Shown in pieces: positions 16,821 to 24,860 of a DNA stretch of 64,000 bases. The notes below the pieces were generated by a model that saw nothing but the letters and a program-made list of their open reading frames with translations, was not told where the DNA came from and did no database searches. Both the position numbers and the translations under genes were made by a program. Source of the stretch: Novibacillus thermophilus (lineage in GTDB: Bacteria; Bacillota; Bacilli; Thermoactinomycetales; Novibacillaceae); assembly GCF_002005165.1 (NCBI RefSeq), contig NZ_CP019699.1, positions 806,001 to 870,000 on the forward strand. The letters are read 5' to 3'. The first letter of the stretch is position 1. Every line of letters begins with the position of its first letter.

Positions 16821-17057
16821 TTGAAAACAAGAAAAGGGACTTTGCGCAACAACTTACACGTGTTAAGGGCTGAAAGGAAATGGACGCAGAAGTATGTCGC
16901 AGAACAACTTGGCGTGACGAGGCAGACGGTGCACGCCCTTGAAGCCAACAAATACAATCCGTCGCTCATATTAGCGTTTGAAATTTCTCAACTATACGGG
17001 AAAAAAATCGAAGACATTTTTACTTATGAAAAGAAAGGAGGGAACGAGAAACGATGA
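16821..17057 (+). CDS. Small Xre-type helix-turn-helix regulator
   Basis: A 78-residue DNA-binding protein, almost entirely one helix-turn-helix: RAERKWTQKYVAEQLGVTRQ then TVHALEANKYNPSL, ending in KIEDIFTYE. This is the YozG/putative-repressor type that regulates its own small operon. The TTG at 16821 is chosen because GGAGGG lies 7 bases upstream; an in-frame ATG at 16803 overlaps no ribosome site. Its stop overlaps the ATG of the next membrane protein (ATGA). Confidence 0.88.
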   Translation: MKTRKGTLRNNLHVLRAERKWTQKYVAEQLGVTRQTVHALEANKYNPSLILAFEISQLYGKKIEDIFTYEKKGGNEKR

Positions 17058-17338
17058 TCATCCTTTATATTGTTTTCACACTCATTGGCGTGAGCAGTAT
17101 CGGAGTGTATATCGGGTTCTCAACGACTGAAGGCAAGGATGAGAGGGGCAGCGCCATTCTTGCCAAAGCCGCTCAAATTGCTTTCGTTTTTATTTTTCTG
17201 GGCTTTGCCTTCCATCTATTATACTTTGAGTTCTCCAATCCATCGGTAGAAAACATTAAAGCGACGATGACAGTGTGGATGAGTTTAGTTTTTGCGAGTT
17301 ATGCCCTAGGAATTCTGATTTATCGCAGAAACATGTGA
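17054..17338 (+). CDS. Small membrane protein paired with the Xre regulator
   Basis: A 94-residue protein with three hydrophobic segments (about residues 2-20, 35-58 and 70-88) and a short C-terminal RRNM. AAAGGAGGG precedes the ATG, and a 4-bp overlap couples it to the Xre gene. Such Xre/DUF2178-like pairs are widespread in Firmicutes. The membrane partner has no known function; I do not assign it to a numbered family with certainty. Confidence 0.8.
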   Translation: MIILYIVFTLIGVSSIGVYIGFSTTEGKDERGSAILAKAAQIAFVFIFLGFAFHLLYFEFSNPSVENIKATMTVWMSLVFASYALGILIYRRNM

Positions 17339-17530
17339 CTGATGGCGATTATGATGTCAATGATTTTAGAAAGTCGCAAATGGTTGAGCTTCTTGGATTC
17401 AATAATGGTATCTCTAATTCCGAACGTTTTGTTGGGTGACGGGTAGGCACATCAACTGTCCGACAAGAGCTCAAAATGACAGGCAAATTGTCAAGCTGGC
17501 TGGTAACATCGTTGTAAAGGAGTGATCCGT

Positions 17531-18391
17531 ATGTCATTAGTAAAATCATTACAAAAAGCGATTGAATACATGGAAGACCATCTGTTAGACGACATCACCA
17601 TCAAAGATATTGCCAAACAAGCACATCTGTCTCCTCATCATTTTCAACGCACTTTTGTCATTCTGACGGATGTCACTGTTGCAGAATACTTGAGGAGGCG
17701 CCGCCTGACTAAAGCAGCTCAAGAGTTATTGAACAGCGATACAAAAGTCATTGACCTTGCCTATAAATATGGATATCAAACACCTGAATCCTTTGCCAAA
17801 GCCTTCTACAGGCAACACGGGCTGACGCCCAGCGAAGCGCGTAGAAGAATGGGAAGCTTGCAATCGTATAACCGCCTGACGATACAAGTGAATTTGAAAG
17901 GAGCCGAACCGATGCATTATCGTCTGATAGAACGAGATGCCTTCCAGATCGTAGGGGTGAAGAAGTCGTTTGAATGTAACGAAAAATTCGATCAGACTAA
18001 AGAGATCAGTCGTTTTTGGGCTCAGATTGGCCAGGACGGCACCATTGACCGATTGTTAGGCTTGAACGATGGCCAGATAAAGGGTTTAATTGGGGCGACA
18101 GTGGATTATGACGAAAGGGGCAATGAGATTGAGTATTGGATAGGCACTGAATTCAAAGGGAATACACCTGATGGATTCGACAGGTACGAAGTATCTTCCG
18201 TAAAATGGGCGGTTTTTGAAGCTGTGGGACCTGTAACCGTTGTGGTTCCGGAGACATGGAAAAAAATATATTCAGAGTGGTTTCCGTCCAACGATTATGC
18301 ACATAGCAGTGCACCGTCCCTGGAAGTATATCAAAGCCCTGACCCGTCCAGCCCCACAGCCAAAACTGAAATCTGGGTCCCGGTCAAATAG
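17531..18391 (+). CDS. AraC-family regulator with GyrI-like effector domain
   Basis: A 286-residue protein. The N-terminal ~105 residues hold two helix-turn-helix units (ITIKDIAKQAHLSPHHFQRTF; VIDLAYKYGYQTPESFAKAF) ending with HGLTPSEARR. Residues ~130-286 form a GyrI/SOUL-like ligand-binding domain (YRLIERDAFQIVGVKKSFE...). This order is found in Rob- and YtdP-type stress activators that sense small hydrophobic drugs. The ATG at 17531 has AAAGGAG 9 bases upstream. No target gene is obvious beside it. Confidence 0.9.
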   Translation: MSLVKSLQKAIEYMEDHLLDDITIKDIAKQAHLSPHHFQRTFVILTDVTVAEYLRRRRLTKAAQELLNSDTKVIDLAYKYGYQTPESFAKAFYRQHGLTPSEARRRMGSLQSYNRLTIQVNLKGAEPMHYRLIERDAFQIVGVKKSFECNEKFDQTKEISRFWAQIGQDGTIDRLLGLNDGQIKGLIGATVDYDERGNEIEYWIGTEFKGNTPDGFDRYEVSSVKWAVFEAVGPVTVVVPETWKKIYSEWFPSNDYAHSSAPSLEVYQSPDPSSPTAKTEIWVPVK

Positions 18392-18594
18392 GCGAAGAAC
18401 GTACCTAAATGACTTTTTTGATCGTAAAACCCGACAGAGCTCATTCGTAGCCTCGATTGAAACGTCGGGATCATGTGTTTGAAAATTTTGTCATATGTTT
18501 ACGAAAATGGTGGAATTTGAAACAATAATGTCAAACAACAGTATAAGGACTCAGCTCATACGCAATACATTACCGGAAAAAGGAGAAGATATCG

Positions 18595-18996
18595 GTGACG
18601 GCTCATTCTGAAAACATACAGGTAGAATGCGCGGAGAATTGTGGAAACTCTCCTAAAAAGAGGCTGCTTAAGGACCTTACAATCGCTTTTGCCAAAAGTG
18701 ACATACGATTCTGTGTTGATTGTGTCGCGGATGACGTTGTTTGGCATATCGTCGGTGATAAGAGGATTCGGGGAAAAGGTGATTTTGAGACAGCCCTGAA
18801 TCAAATGAAAGATCGTGAGGTCCAACAAATGCATATTCACAACATCATCACACACGGAAACACCGGCTCTGTAAATGGCACTTTGATACTAAACGATAAG
18901 CAAAGCGTCGCTTTTTGTGATGTATACAACTTCAAAGGGTTTGGCAAAAATTCAAAAATTAAGTTAATCACCTCGTATGTTGTTAAAACATCTTAA
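18595..18996 (+). CDS. SnoaL-like/NTF2-fold protein
   Basis: A 133-residue protein with the SnoaL/NTF2-like pattern: a long N-terminal helix (LKDLTIAFAKSD), then VDCVADDVVWHIVGDKRIRG and a curved sheet (ITHGNTGSVNGTLIL). Such folds bind small ligands or act as minor enzymes; no active-site signature is specific enough to go further. The GTG start has AGGAGA 8 bases upstream. It stands alone. Confidence 0.75.
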   Translation: MTAHSENIQVECAENCGNSPKKRLLKDLTIAFAKSDIRFCVDCVADDVVWHIVGDKRIRGKGDFETALNQMKDREVQQMHIHNIITHGNTGSVNGTLILNDKQSVAFCDVYNFKGFGKNSKIKLITSYVVKTS

Positions 18997-19357
18997 ATTT
19001 GTTTAAGGTATTATAGAAAATTCACGCTATCTTTCGATAGTTCTGTTAAACCTGACCGTCAACTCTGGTCATTTGATTTTTAAAATACGGTGTTTTAAGA
19101 TAGCAGTAATATTAAATGGGTGGAGCTGTTCTATTCACGATGATGACAGTGTTCTTGACAGTTATTCGGCAATAACAAATCGAATCACAATGTTACTTGA
19201 AAAAACCTTGATAGATGGGATGCATTTGTCGTGGAAATTCAAGTGTCAACCGACAATGAACCATAAGCTTAGCATGAGGTCGTGATGGATCCTGACACGG
19301 TTCATGCACGGCTTTTTTGTGTTTTCTAAACGGGGTTCAAAAATCGGAGGCGTTAGT
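18997..19357. other. Intergenic stretch, no supported gene
   Basis: A 70-codon plus-strand frame (19073-19285) has no ribosome site and unusual composition, and I recognise nothing in it. Just before the methyltransferase start the frame is open further upstream, but only the GTG at 19358 has a ribosome site. Confidence 0.55.
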
Positions 19358-20374
19358 GTGACACTTTATTTTGCGAGCGTACTGCCTGGATTAGAAGACG
19401 TTTTGTCAGATGAAATAAACCACAAACTGATTGATTCTGAAGTCATTCAAATAAACAGAGGGAAGGTTTTCTTTACCGCTGCTGAGTCCTTTACCTGCTT
19501 CAATTCTTTAAGGTCTGCAGATAACTTGTTTCAAGTCCTTGATCAATTTCAAATTGGTCCACACAAAAAGCATTTGTCACAGGTCCGGGAACGCATATCT
19601 CAATTGGATTTAGGTTTTATGGGCCGTAAAGATGCATTTTGGGTCAATGCGAGCCGTAAAGGAAAACAAACCTACAGTCGTTTTGAAGTCGCCAAAGAAG
19701 CAATAGAGGGGATACATAAGCGTTACCCTGATTGGAAGATCGGAACGTCTCGAAATCATCAGATAGAATTCAGAATCGACGTTGAACACCATCACGTGAT
19801 TTTTTCACTTCGGTTGACAAAGGCTACGTTTCGCTTCCGCAATCAGAGGCGACGGTTCTCTCCTGCGTCCTTACGCCCTCCTGTCGCTCACGCAATGGTG
19901 TGGCTGTCAGAACCCGCATCGACAGATGTTTTTGTAGATCCTTGTTGTGGGTCAGGAACCATTTTGTCTGAACGAGGTGCGTACCCTGCCGATGAGATAG
20001 TAGGTGGAGATATATCTGACGAAATCACGAAGATAGCCAAAAGTAATCTCGACGGTTTGGAAGTGGTAGTGCATGTGTGGGATGCGCGGAAATTGCCTTT
20101 TTCAGACGGTTGTGTCGATAAAGTTGTTACGAATCTTCCGTTTGGGAGACAAATTTCTCCCGATGGGGATTTACAGTTGTTTAATCACCAAATGATGCAT
20201 GAAATCTGGAGAGTCCTGAAGCCGAACGGGAGAGCCGTTATTTTGTCTGACAGTGCCAATCAATTGTTTTGGGAAGCAGAGCGGTTAGATCTTTACTGTC
20301 TGAAATCTTATCTGTTGAGTTTGAAGGGTTTGAATCCTACCTTGTTTGTGTTTGAAAAACAAGGAAGAACATAG
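19358..20374 (+). CDS. Class I SAM-dependent RNA methyltransferase (THUMP/TrmN-like)
   Basis: A 338-residue methyltransferase. The N-terminal ~150 residues (LYFASVLPGLEDVLSDEI...) match the ferredoxin-like/THUMP region of RNA N2-guanine methyltransferases. The Rossmann part has the SAM loop DPCCGSGTIL near residue 190 and the catalytic NLPFGRQ near 263 in place of the usual NPPY/NPPFG. The GTG at 19358 has GGAGG 7 bases upstream. A modified guanosine in tRNA or rRNA is the likely product; the site is unknown. Confidence 0.85.
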   Translation: MTLYFASVLPGLEDVLSDEINHKLIDSEVIQINRGKVFFTAAESFTCFNSLRSADNLFQVLDQFQIGPHKKHLSQVRERISQLDLGFMGRKDAFWVNASRKGKQTYSRFEVAKEAIEGIHKRYPDWKIGTSRNHQIEFRIDVEHHHVIFSLRLTKATFRFRNQRRRFSPASLRPPVAHAMVWLSEPASTDVFVDPCCGSGTILSERGAYPADEIVGGDISDEITKIAKSNLDGLEVVVHVWDARKLPFSDGCVDKVVTNLPFGRQISPDGDLQLFNHQMMHEIWRVLKPNGRAVILSDSANQLFWEAERLDLYCLKSYLLSLKGLNPTLFVFEKQGRT

Positions 20375-20545
20375 AAGGCTGTAAACCTACAGTGGTCGCA
20401 ATGACGACTTATTGGATGCAAGGCCTGAGTGAACAACATTTTTGTCTACTTTCACCTGTTTATTAACACTACTTTTACACCCCGTTCACCAACGGAGTTG
20501 TTTTACTCTCTATAATGTGAAACGAAAGAGATGGGATGGCCACCC

Positions 20546-20880
20546 TGTCGTTACATAGCAGGCGGTCCAACCTATGCATTTACCGGCATTGCGCCAGAAA
20601 ACAAACAGGACGGCGGACAACCGGGCGGGAACATCCGGGTCGTTTTTTATACAATCCTGACCGAGTCTCGTTAACAGAAAAGCCGAAAGGTGACGCGACG
20701 GCGCCAGTCGGTGTCGATGAAAACGGGCTCTCGCTTAACCCAGGGTGCATCGATCCGACAAACGAAGCGTTTACCGACTCCCGTAAACCACTAGCGGCAG
20801 AATTTGAATTCAACGGCGAACAGATTATCGTCATCGCCAATCATCTGAACTCAAAAGGTGGAGATGATGGCCTGTTCGGG
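20546..20880 (+). pseudogene. Fragment of a secreted endonuclease/exonuclease/phosphatase-family nuclease
   Basis: The stretch encodes an internal piece of an ExeM/YhcR-type nuclease: GPTYAFTGIAPENKQDGGQP and GGNIRVVF in one frame, then LYNPDRVSLTEKP through FNGEQIIVIANHLNSKGGDD in the next. The frames join if one T is added to the T6 run at 20643-20648. The N-terminal domain and everything after GDDGLFG are absent, so it is a true fragment as well as carrying an indel. A terminator follows directly. Confidence 0.75.
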
Positions 20881-20896
20881 GAGACGTACTCCCCGG

Positions 20897-20928
20897 GACG
20901 CACTGGCAACAGTGCGTCGCTTTTTTTT
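20897..20928 (+). terminator. Strong terminator after the nuclease fragment
   Basis: GACGCACTG and CAGTGCGTC form a perfect 9-bp stem with a GCAA tetraloop, followed by GC and eight T's. Confidence 0.9.
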
Positions 20929-21121
20929 CGCCATTTTGATCTTCCGATACCCTGTTCAAGCGGTGGGTCTTGTGATACATTAGCGTCTAAAAGAGATACC
21001 TTCACTTGTGTGACTGTCACATAAAAAAAGCTGCGCTTTACCATGACGCTTTCTTCACAAGGGTTTTTGCATCGTGGAAAGGATACAGTATCATATGCAT
21101 ACAGCAGAAGGAGAGAAAGGG

Positions 21122-21472
21122 ATGGCGTGGTTTTACGTCCTGTTGGCGGCTGTCGTGGAAGTTTTTTGGGTGATCGGGTTAAGGTACTCCAGCACGATTT
21201 GGGAATGGATCGGAACGGCCATTGCCATTGTGTTCAGTTTTTACTTTATTATTAAATCGAGTGAAAAACTGCCGTCCGGGACCGTGTATGCCGTGTTTAC
21301 CGGGTTGGGTGCTGCAGCGATTGTCACTCTGGACTTTGTGGTGTTTGATGCGCCTTATTCGGTGGGGAAGGTTCTGTTTATCGCCCTTATAATCACGGGG
21401 GTGATCGGTATTAAGTTCACGACAGACGAAAAGGAACGCAAAGCTGAATCGTCAGATGAGGGAGGCAAATAA
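21122..21472 (+). CDS. Small multidrug resistance (SMR) exporter subunit 1
   Basis: A 116-residue protein with four transmembrane helices. The key membrane Glu of the first helix is in VVEVFWVIGL (near residue 13). The GTVYAVFTGLGA motif near 60-72 is the SMR signature. A charged C-terminal tail (~20 residues) is typical of the longer partner in paired SMRs such as YkkC/YvdS. The ATG has AAGGAGA upstream. I looked for a guanidine riboswitch in the leader and found no matching motifs, so guanidine is not supported as substrate. Confidence 0.92.
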   Translation: MAWFYVLLAAVVEVFWVIGLRYSSTIWEWIGTAIAIVFSFYFIIKSSEKLPSGTVYAVFTGLGAAAIVTLDFVVFDAPYSVGKVLFIALIITGVIGIKFTTDEKERKAESSDEGGK

Positions 21473-21473
21473 T

Positions 21474-21788
21474 GTGGCCTGGATTTTTCTCGTTATCGCC
21501 AGCTTGGGAGAAATATTCGGAGTCATGAGCATCAACCTCTATTTACAAAAGAGGTCATTCGGACGGGTTTTGCTCATCTGTTTGACGTTCAGTTCCGGAT
21601 TCGCTTTTTTGTCCCTCGCAATGCGGGACATTCCGATGGGGACTGCCTATGCGGTCTGGACCGGACTCGGTGCGGCGGGAGCCGTGCTAATGGGCATTCT
21701 GTTTTTCAAAGAGTCGGCCGACTGGAAGCGCCTGTTCTTTCTCTGTTGCATCATCGTTGGCGCGGCCGGACTGAGGCTGTTGGAATAG
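21474..21788 (+). CDS. Small multidrug resistance (SMR) exporter subunit 2
   Basis: A 104-residue, four-helix SMR subunit with the conserved Glu in ASLGEIFGVMSI and the GTAYAVWTGLGA motif. The GTG at 21474 begins 1 bp after the first subunit's stop, with GGGAGG 8 bases upstream. The pair is translated together and should form an antiparallel heterodimer in the membrane that exchanges protons for cationic compounds. Confidence 0.93.
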   Translation: MAWIFLVIASLGEIFGVMSINLYLQKRSFGRVLLICLTFSSGFAFLSLAMRDIPMGTAYAVWTGLGAAGAVLMGILFFKESADWKRLFFLCCIIVGAAGLRLLE

Positions 21789-21965
21789 TTGTGCTCGGGC
21801 TTGAACAATAAAATTAATACAACAATTAACGAATTTTTACACCATATTAACACAAAGAGCCCCTCCCACCTTTAGAATAGTATCAGTGGTGGTTCAAAAA
21901 TTAGAAAGAATCCTTTTGAACACACCGTAAAAAAGAAACAACTTTATTTAAGGAGGTTGCTCATC

Positions 21966-22172
21966 GTGATTAAAAACATTGCCAAGATTGTAACTGTTGC
22001 CGGTTTGTCGCTAGCGTTACTCGCGGGTTGTGGTCAGTCTTCGGAGGACGATGCGACAACAGAACCGACGGAAACGGAAGACACGACGACGGAGGACGCT
22101 GGAACGGAAGATGTCAACGGCACGGAAGGTAATGAAGCTGAAAGCACTGAAACGGAAGATAACGGTTCGTAA
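21966..22172 (+). CDS. Small lipoprotein with Thr/Glu/Asp-rich tail
   Basis: A 68-residue predicted lipoprotein. A positive start (MIKNIAKI), a hydrophobic stretch and the lipobox LLAGC (Cys near 22) are followed by a ~45-residue low-complexity acidic tail of T, E, D, N and G. The GTG at 21966 follows a perfect AAGGAGG at 8 bases. No function can be read from it; the tail should be unfolded and exposed outside the cell. Confidence 0.8.
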   Translation: MIKNIAKIVTVAGLSLALLAGCGQSSEDDATTEPTETEDTTTEDAGTEDVNGTEGNEAESTETEDNGS

Positions 22173-22233
22173 AGACAGCGAAAGGTTTAGGAATTCTTTA
22201 TGTGGCGAAAACGTCTAAACATGTGCAAGCCAA

Positions 22234-22263
22234 AACCCAGTACCGCTAAGGTATTGGGTTTTT
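22234..22263 (+). terminator. Terminator after the small lipoprotein gene
   Basis: AACCCAGTACC pairs with GGTATTGGGTT (one G-T) around GCTAA, continuing into five T's. Confidence 0.8.
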
Positions 22264-22321
22264 CTGTGACTTCGAAACAACGTCGTATTTACTGCTTTAA
22301 ACCGGGTTCATACGTAAGTCC

Positions 22322-22670
22322 TCAGTCCACCCAGACATCGGCGTTAATAAGATTCGGTGGTTTAATTCCGTTTAAACCCGCTTCAAGATTTTTGGCTGCT
22401 AGCTGAGACATTTTCAATTCCGTTTCATGTGTAGAAGAACCGATGTGGGGTGTTGTGACCACATTTTGCATCTTTAAGAGCGGATTGAGCGGATCAACGG
22501 GTTCTTGTTTGTATACGTCTAATCCAGCAGCAAGTATTTCTTCTTTATCTAAAGCATCGATTAAATCTTCGACAACCGTTCTGCCGCGTGAACCGTTGAT
22601 GAATATGGCCGATTTTTTCATCAATTTAAACTCCCTTTTCCCGGTAAGCCCTTCTGTTTCAGGAATACGT
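22322..22670 (-). pseudogene. C-terminal fragment of a D-2-hydroxyacid dehydrogenase
   Basis: On the minus strand the sequence PETEGLTGKREFKLM, KKSAIFINGSRG, then AAGLDVYKQEPVDPLNPLL and NVVTTPHIGSSTHET matches the last ~115 residues of NAD-dependent 2-hydroxyacid dehydrogenases (glyoxylate/gluconate reductase type). It includes the catalytic His of TPHIGS. The first ~200 residues, including the GxGxxG NAD loop, are missing: homology stops abruptly near 22670, beside the GntR promoter. This is truncation and not a one-base frameshift. It may be left from a rearrangement that brought in the catabolic operon. Confidence 0.8.
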
Positions 22671-22691
22671 GCTTAAAAAATTAAAAAATGG

Positions 22692-22747
22692 TTGACAATA
22701 AAAAATAAAGCGTATATGCTAAATTTAGTCGATTGTCGACAATCGAC
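22692..22747 (+). promoter_or_regulatory. Sigma-A promoter and GntR operator
   Basis: TTGACA (22692-22697) and TATGCT (22715-22720) are 17 bp apart. A perfect 20-bp palindrome, GTCGATTGTCGACAATCGAC, occupies 22728-22747, around the expected transcription start. Its ATTGTCGACAAT core looks like operators of FadR-type GntR proteins. It should control gntR and the downstream catabolic operon. Confidence 0.8.
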
Positions 22748-22796
22748 GTATTACCGTATAAGCGTACGACTTGTACAGATGAGGGGAAGAAATTCG

Positions 22797-23441
22797 ATGG
22801 ATCAACCGCTTGTCCACAAATCTCTCAGCCAATTTATTGCCGACCAATTACGCCGCGGTATATGGAACCGGGACATTCAGTTTGGTGAGCGTTTGCTTGA
22901 AAGTGAGTTGGCTGAAAGGTTTGAAGTCAGTCGCAGTTCAGTAAGAGAAGCGCTCATGATTCTCGAGCATGAAGGTCTCGTTAAGAGCAAGACGAGAAAG
23001 GGAACTTACGTCACCGAGTTTTCTGCTGAGGATCGACAAGAAATTTTGGAACTGAGGACATTGCTGGAGACCTATGCGTTTAAACGTGCGTTGCCTCGGT
23101 TAGAGGAAAAACACATAGAAGACCTTGAAAAAATACTTGAACGCATGAAAGTGAAGACAACAGAAAAAAATTGGAGTGACCTGTTTGATCTTGACATGCA
23201 ATTTCACCACTACATTGTAAAAGTTTGCGGAAACTCACGACTTATCAGTATATACGACTCCATCCATGTCCAAATTAGAACATTTCTCGCCCACCTTGAT
23301 CAGTATTACTCGAGTCACGAGTCGTTTTACGAAGAGCACAGGGAGTTGTTGGACGCCCTCTTAACACGGGATTCCAACATCATTGACAAAGCGGTTCGAC
23401 AGCACATTGAGTATGTCGAAGAACAACTGCTCAACTTGTAA
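22797..23441 (+). CDS. GntR-family (FadR/FCD-type) regulator
   Basis: A 214-residue regulator. The winged helix is at residues ~10-75 (LLESELAERFEVSRSSVREA). The C-terminal FCD ligand domain includes the metal-site pattern DLDMQFHHYIVKVCGN and the HRELLDALL and RQHIEYVE helices. The ATG at 22797 follows GAGGGGAAG. It precedes gabT by 38 bp in the same direction. It is the likely local repressor, with a small organic acid or amino acid as inducer. Confidence 0.92.
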   Translation: MDQPLVHKSLSQFIADQLRRGIWNRDIQFGERLLESELAERFEVSRSSVREALMILEHEGLVKSKTRKGTYVTEFSAEDRQEILELRTLLETYAFKRALPRLEEKHIEDLEKILERMKVKTTEKNWSDLFDLDMQFHHYIVKVCGNSRLISIYDSIHVQIRTFLAHLDQYYSSHESFYEEHRELLDALLTRDSNIIDKAVRQHIEYVEEQLLNL

Positions 23442-23479
23442 ACAAAATCAAAGTCTAGATAAGAGGAGGATGTATCAAT

Positions 23480-24835
23480 ATGGGAGAAAGGAAATTTGCG
23501 AACGTTCAAACTGAACTGCCTGGTCCAAAGGCGAAGGAATGGCTGAAGAGAAGGCTGAATATCGTTCCGGACGCAGTTAGTTACGGGGTGCCGACGTTTG
23601 TCCAGTCAGCAAAGGGGGCCATTCTTCATGATGTCGACGGTAATACGTTCATCGATTTTGCTGGAGCGATCGGTACGATAAATATTGGGCATTGTCACGA
23701 TTCGGTAGTCGAAGCACTCCATGACCAAATTGATCGCTACATACACACAGGATTTAATGTGATGATGTACGATCCGTATATCCAGCTCGCGGAGAAGATG
23801 GCTGCCATCTCTCCTGGTAATTGTGAGAAAAAAGTCATGTTTTTCAACAGTGGGGCGGAGGCAGTTGAAAATGCGGTAAAGATCGCCCGCAAATTCACGA
23901 AAAGAAACGCCGTTGTTTCCTTCACTGGCGGTTTTCATGGTCGCACCTTAATGGCGATGTCTTTGACTGGAAAAGTAAAGCCTTACAAGCACGAGTTTGG
24001 TCCGTTTGCACCAGAGATTTATCGGGCACCCTTCCCATACGCGTACCGCCGCCCAGAAAATATGAATGAAGAGGAGTACATCCGATTTGTGCTCGATCAG
24101 TTAGACGACTTTTTTTTACGTGAGGTTGACCCTAATCTGGTAGCAGCTGTCATCATGGAACCCGTGCAAGGGGAAGGCGGCTTTATCATCCCTGGAAAAC
24201 AATTTGTGCAGGAAGTGTACGAACGTTGTAAAAAGTATGGCATTTTGTTCATTGCCGATGAAATTCAAACCGGGTTCGGACGTACGGGACGGTACTTTGC
24301 CGTGGAGCATTACGGAATTGAACCAGATTTGATCACCATCTCTAAATCAATGGCCGCTGGCTTACCGATCAGCGGCGTCATCGGTCGAAGAGAAGTGATG
24401 GACCAGGCAGGTTCTGGCGAATTGGGTGGCACTTACTGCGGCAGCCCCCTCGGATGTCGGGCCGGTCTCGCTGTGCTGGAAGCGATGGAGCAGGAAAAGA
24501 TGAATGAGCGAGCCACGGAGATCGGGGAAAAAGTGATGCGTAAATTTAAAGCGATGTACGACCGTTTCGATGTCATCGGTGATGTGAGAGGGCTGGGCGC
24601 TATGTGTGCTCTTGAGCTCGTTAAAGACAGGAAAAGCAAAGAGCCTCATAAGGAATTGTGTAACCGCATTTTACAAGAAGCTTATACACGAGGTCTTATC
24701 GTTCTAAAAGCTGGGGTGTTTGACAACGTGATCCGCCTGTTAATGCCGCTCGTCATTACAGACGACGAATTGGAGGAAGGATTAAGTATTCTGGAAGAAT
24801 CGATAGAAACTGCCCTCGCTTTGCAATTAAACTAA
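23480..24835 (+). CDS. gabT: Class III aminotransferase (4-aminobutyrate aminotransferase-like)
   Basis: A 451-residue PLP enzyme. FFNSGAEAVENAVKIAR, GGFHGRTL, the acidic PLP contact ADEIQTGFGRTG and the Schiff-base Lys of ISKSMAAGLP are all present. This is the omega-amino-acid branch: it moves an amino group from a terminal amine such as GABA to 2-oxoglutarate, giving a semialdehyde. The ATG has AGAGGAGG upstream. The adjacent semialdehyde dehydrogenase fits this reaction. The exact substrate could be another omega-amino acid. Confidence 0.88.
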   Translation: MGERKFANVQTELPGPKAKEWLKRRLNIVPDAVSYGVPTFVQSAKGAILHDVDGNTFIDFAGAIGTINIGHCHDSVVEALHDQIDRYIHTGFNVMMYDPYIQLAEKMAAISPGNCEKKVMFFNSGAEAVENAVKIARKFTKRNAVVSFTGGFHGRTLMAMSLTGKVKPYKHEFGPFAPEIYRAPFPYAYRRPENMNEEEYIRFVLDQLDDFFLREVDPNLVAAVIMEPVQGEGGFIIPGKQFVQEVYERCKKYGILFIADEIQTGFGRTGRYFAVEHYGIEPDLITISKSMAAGLPISGVIGRREVMDQAGSGELGGTYCGSPLGCRAGLAVLEAMEQEKMNERATEIGEKVMRKFKAMYDRFDVIGDVRGLGAMCALELVKDRKSKEPHKELCNRILQEAYTRGLIVLKAGVFDNVIRLLMPLVITDDELEEGLSILEESIETALALQLN

Positions 24836-24860
24836 ACCGGTGATGGGGTGTTACGACGCG

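Noticed and set aside
19073-19285. A 70-codon plus-strand frame before the methyltransferase
   Set aside because: No ribosome site, odd composition, no family resemblance.
20930-21110. Guanidine (ykkC-type) riboswitch before the SMR pair
   Set aside because: I looked for the conserved loops of guanidine-I riboswitches and saw none; the leader after the terminator is short and AT-rich.
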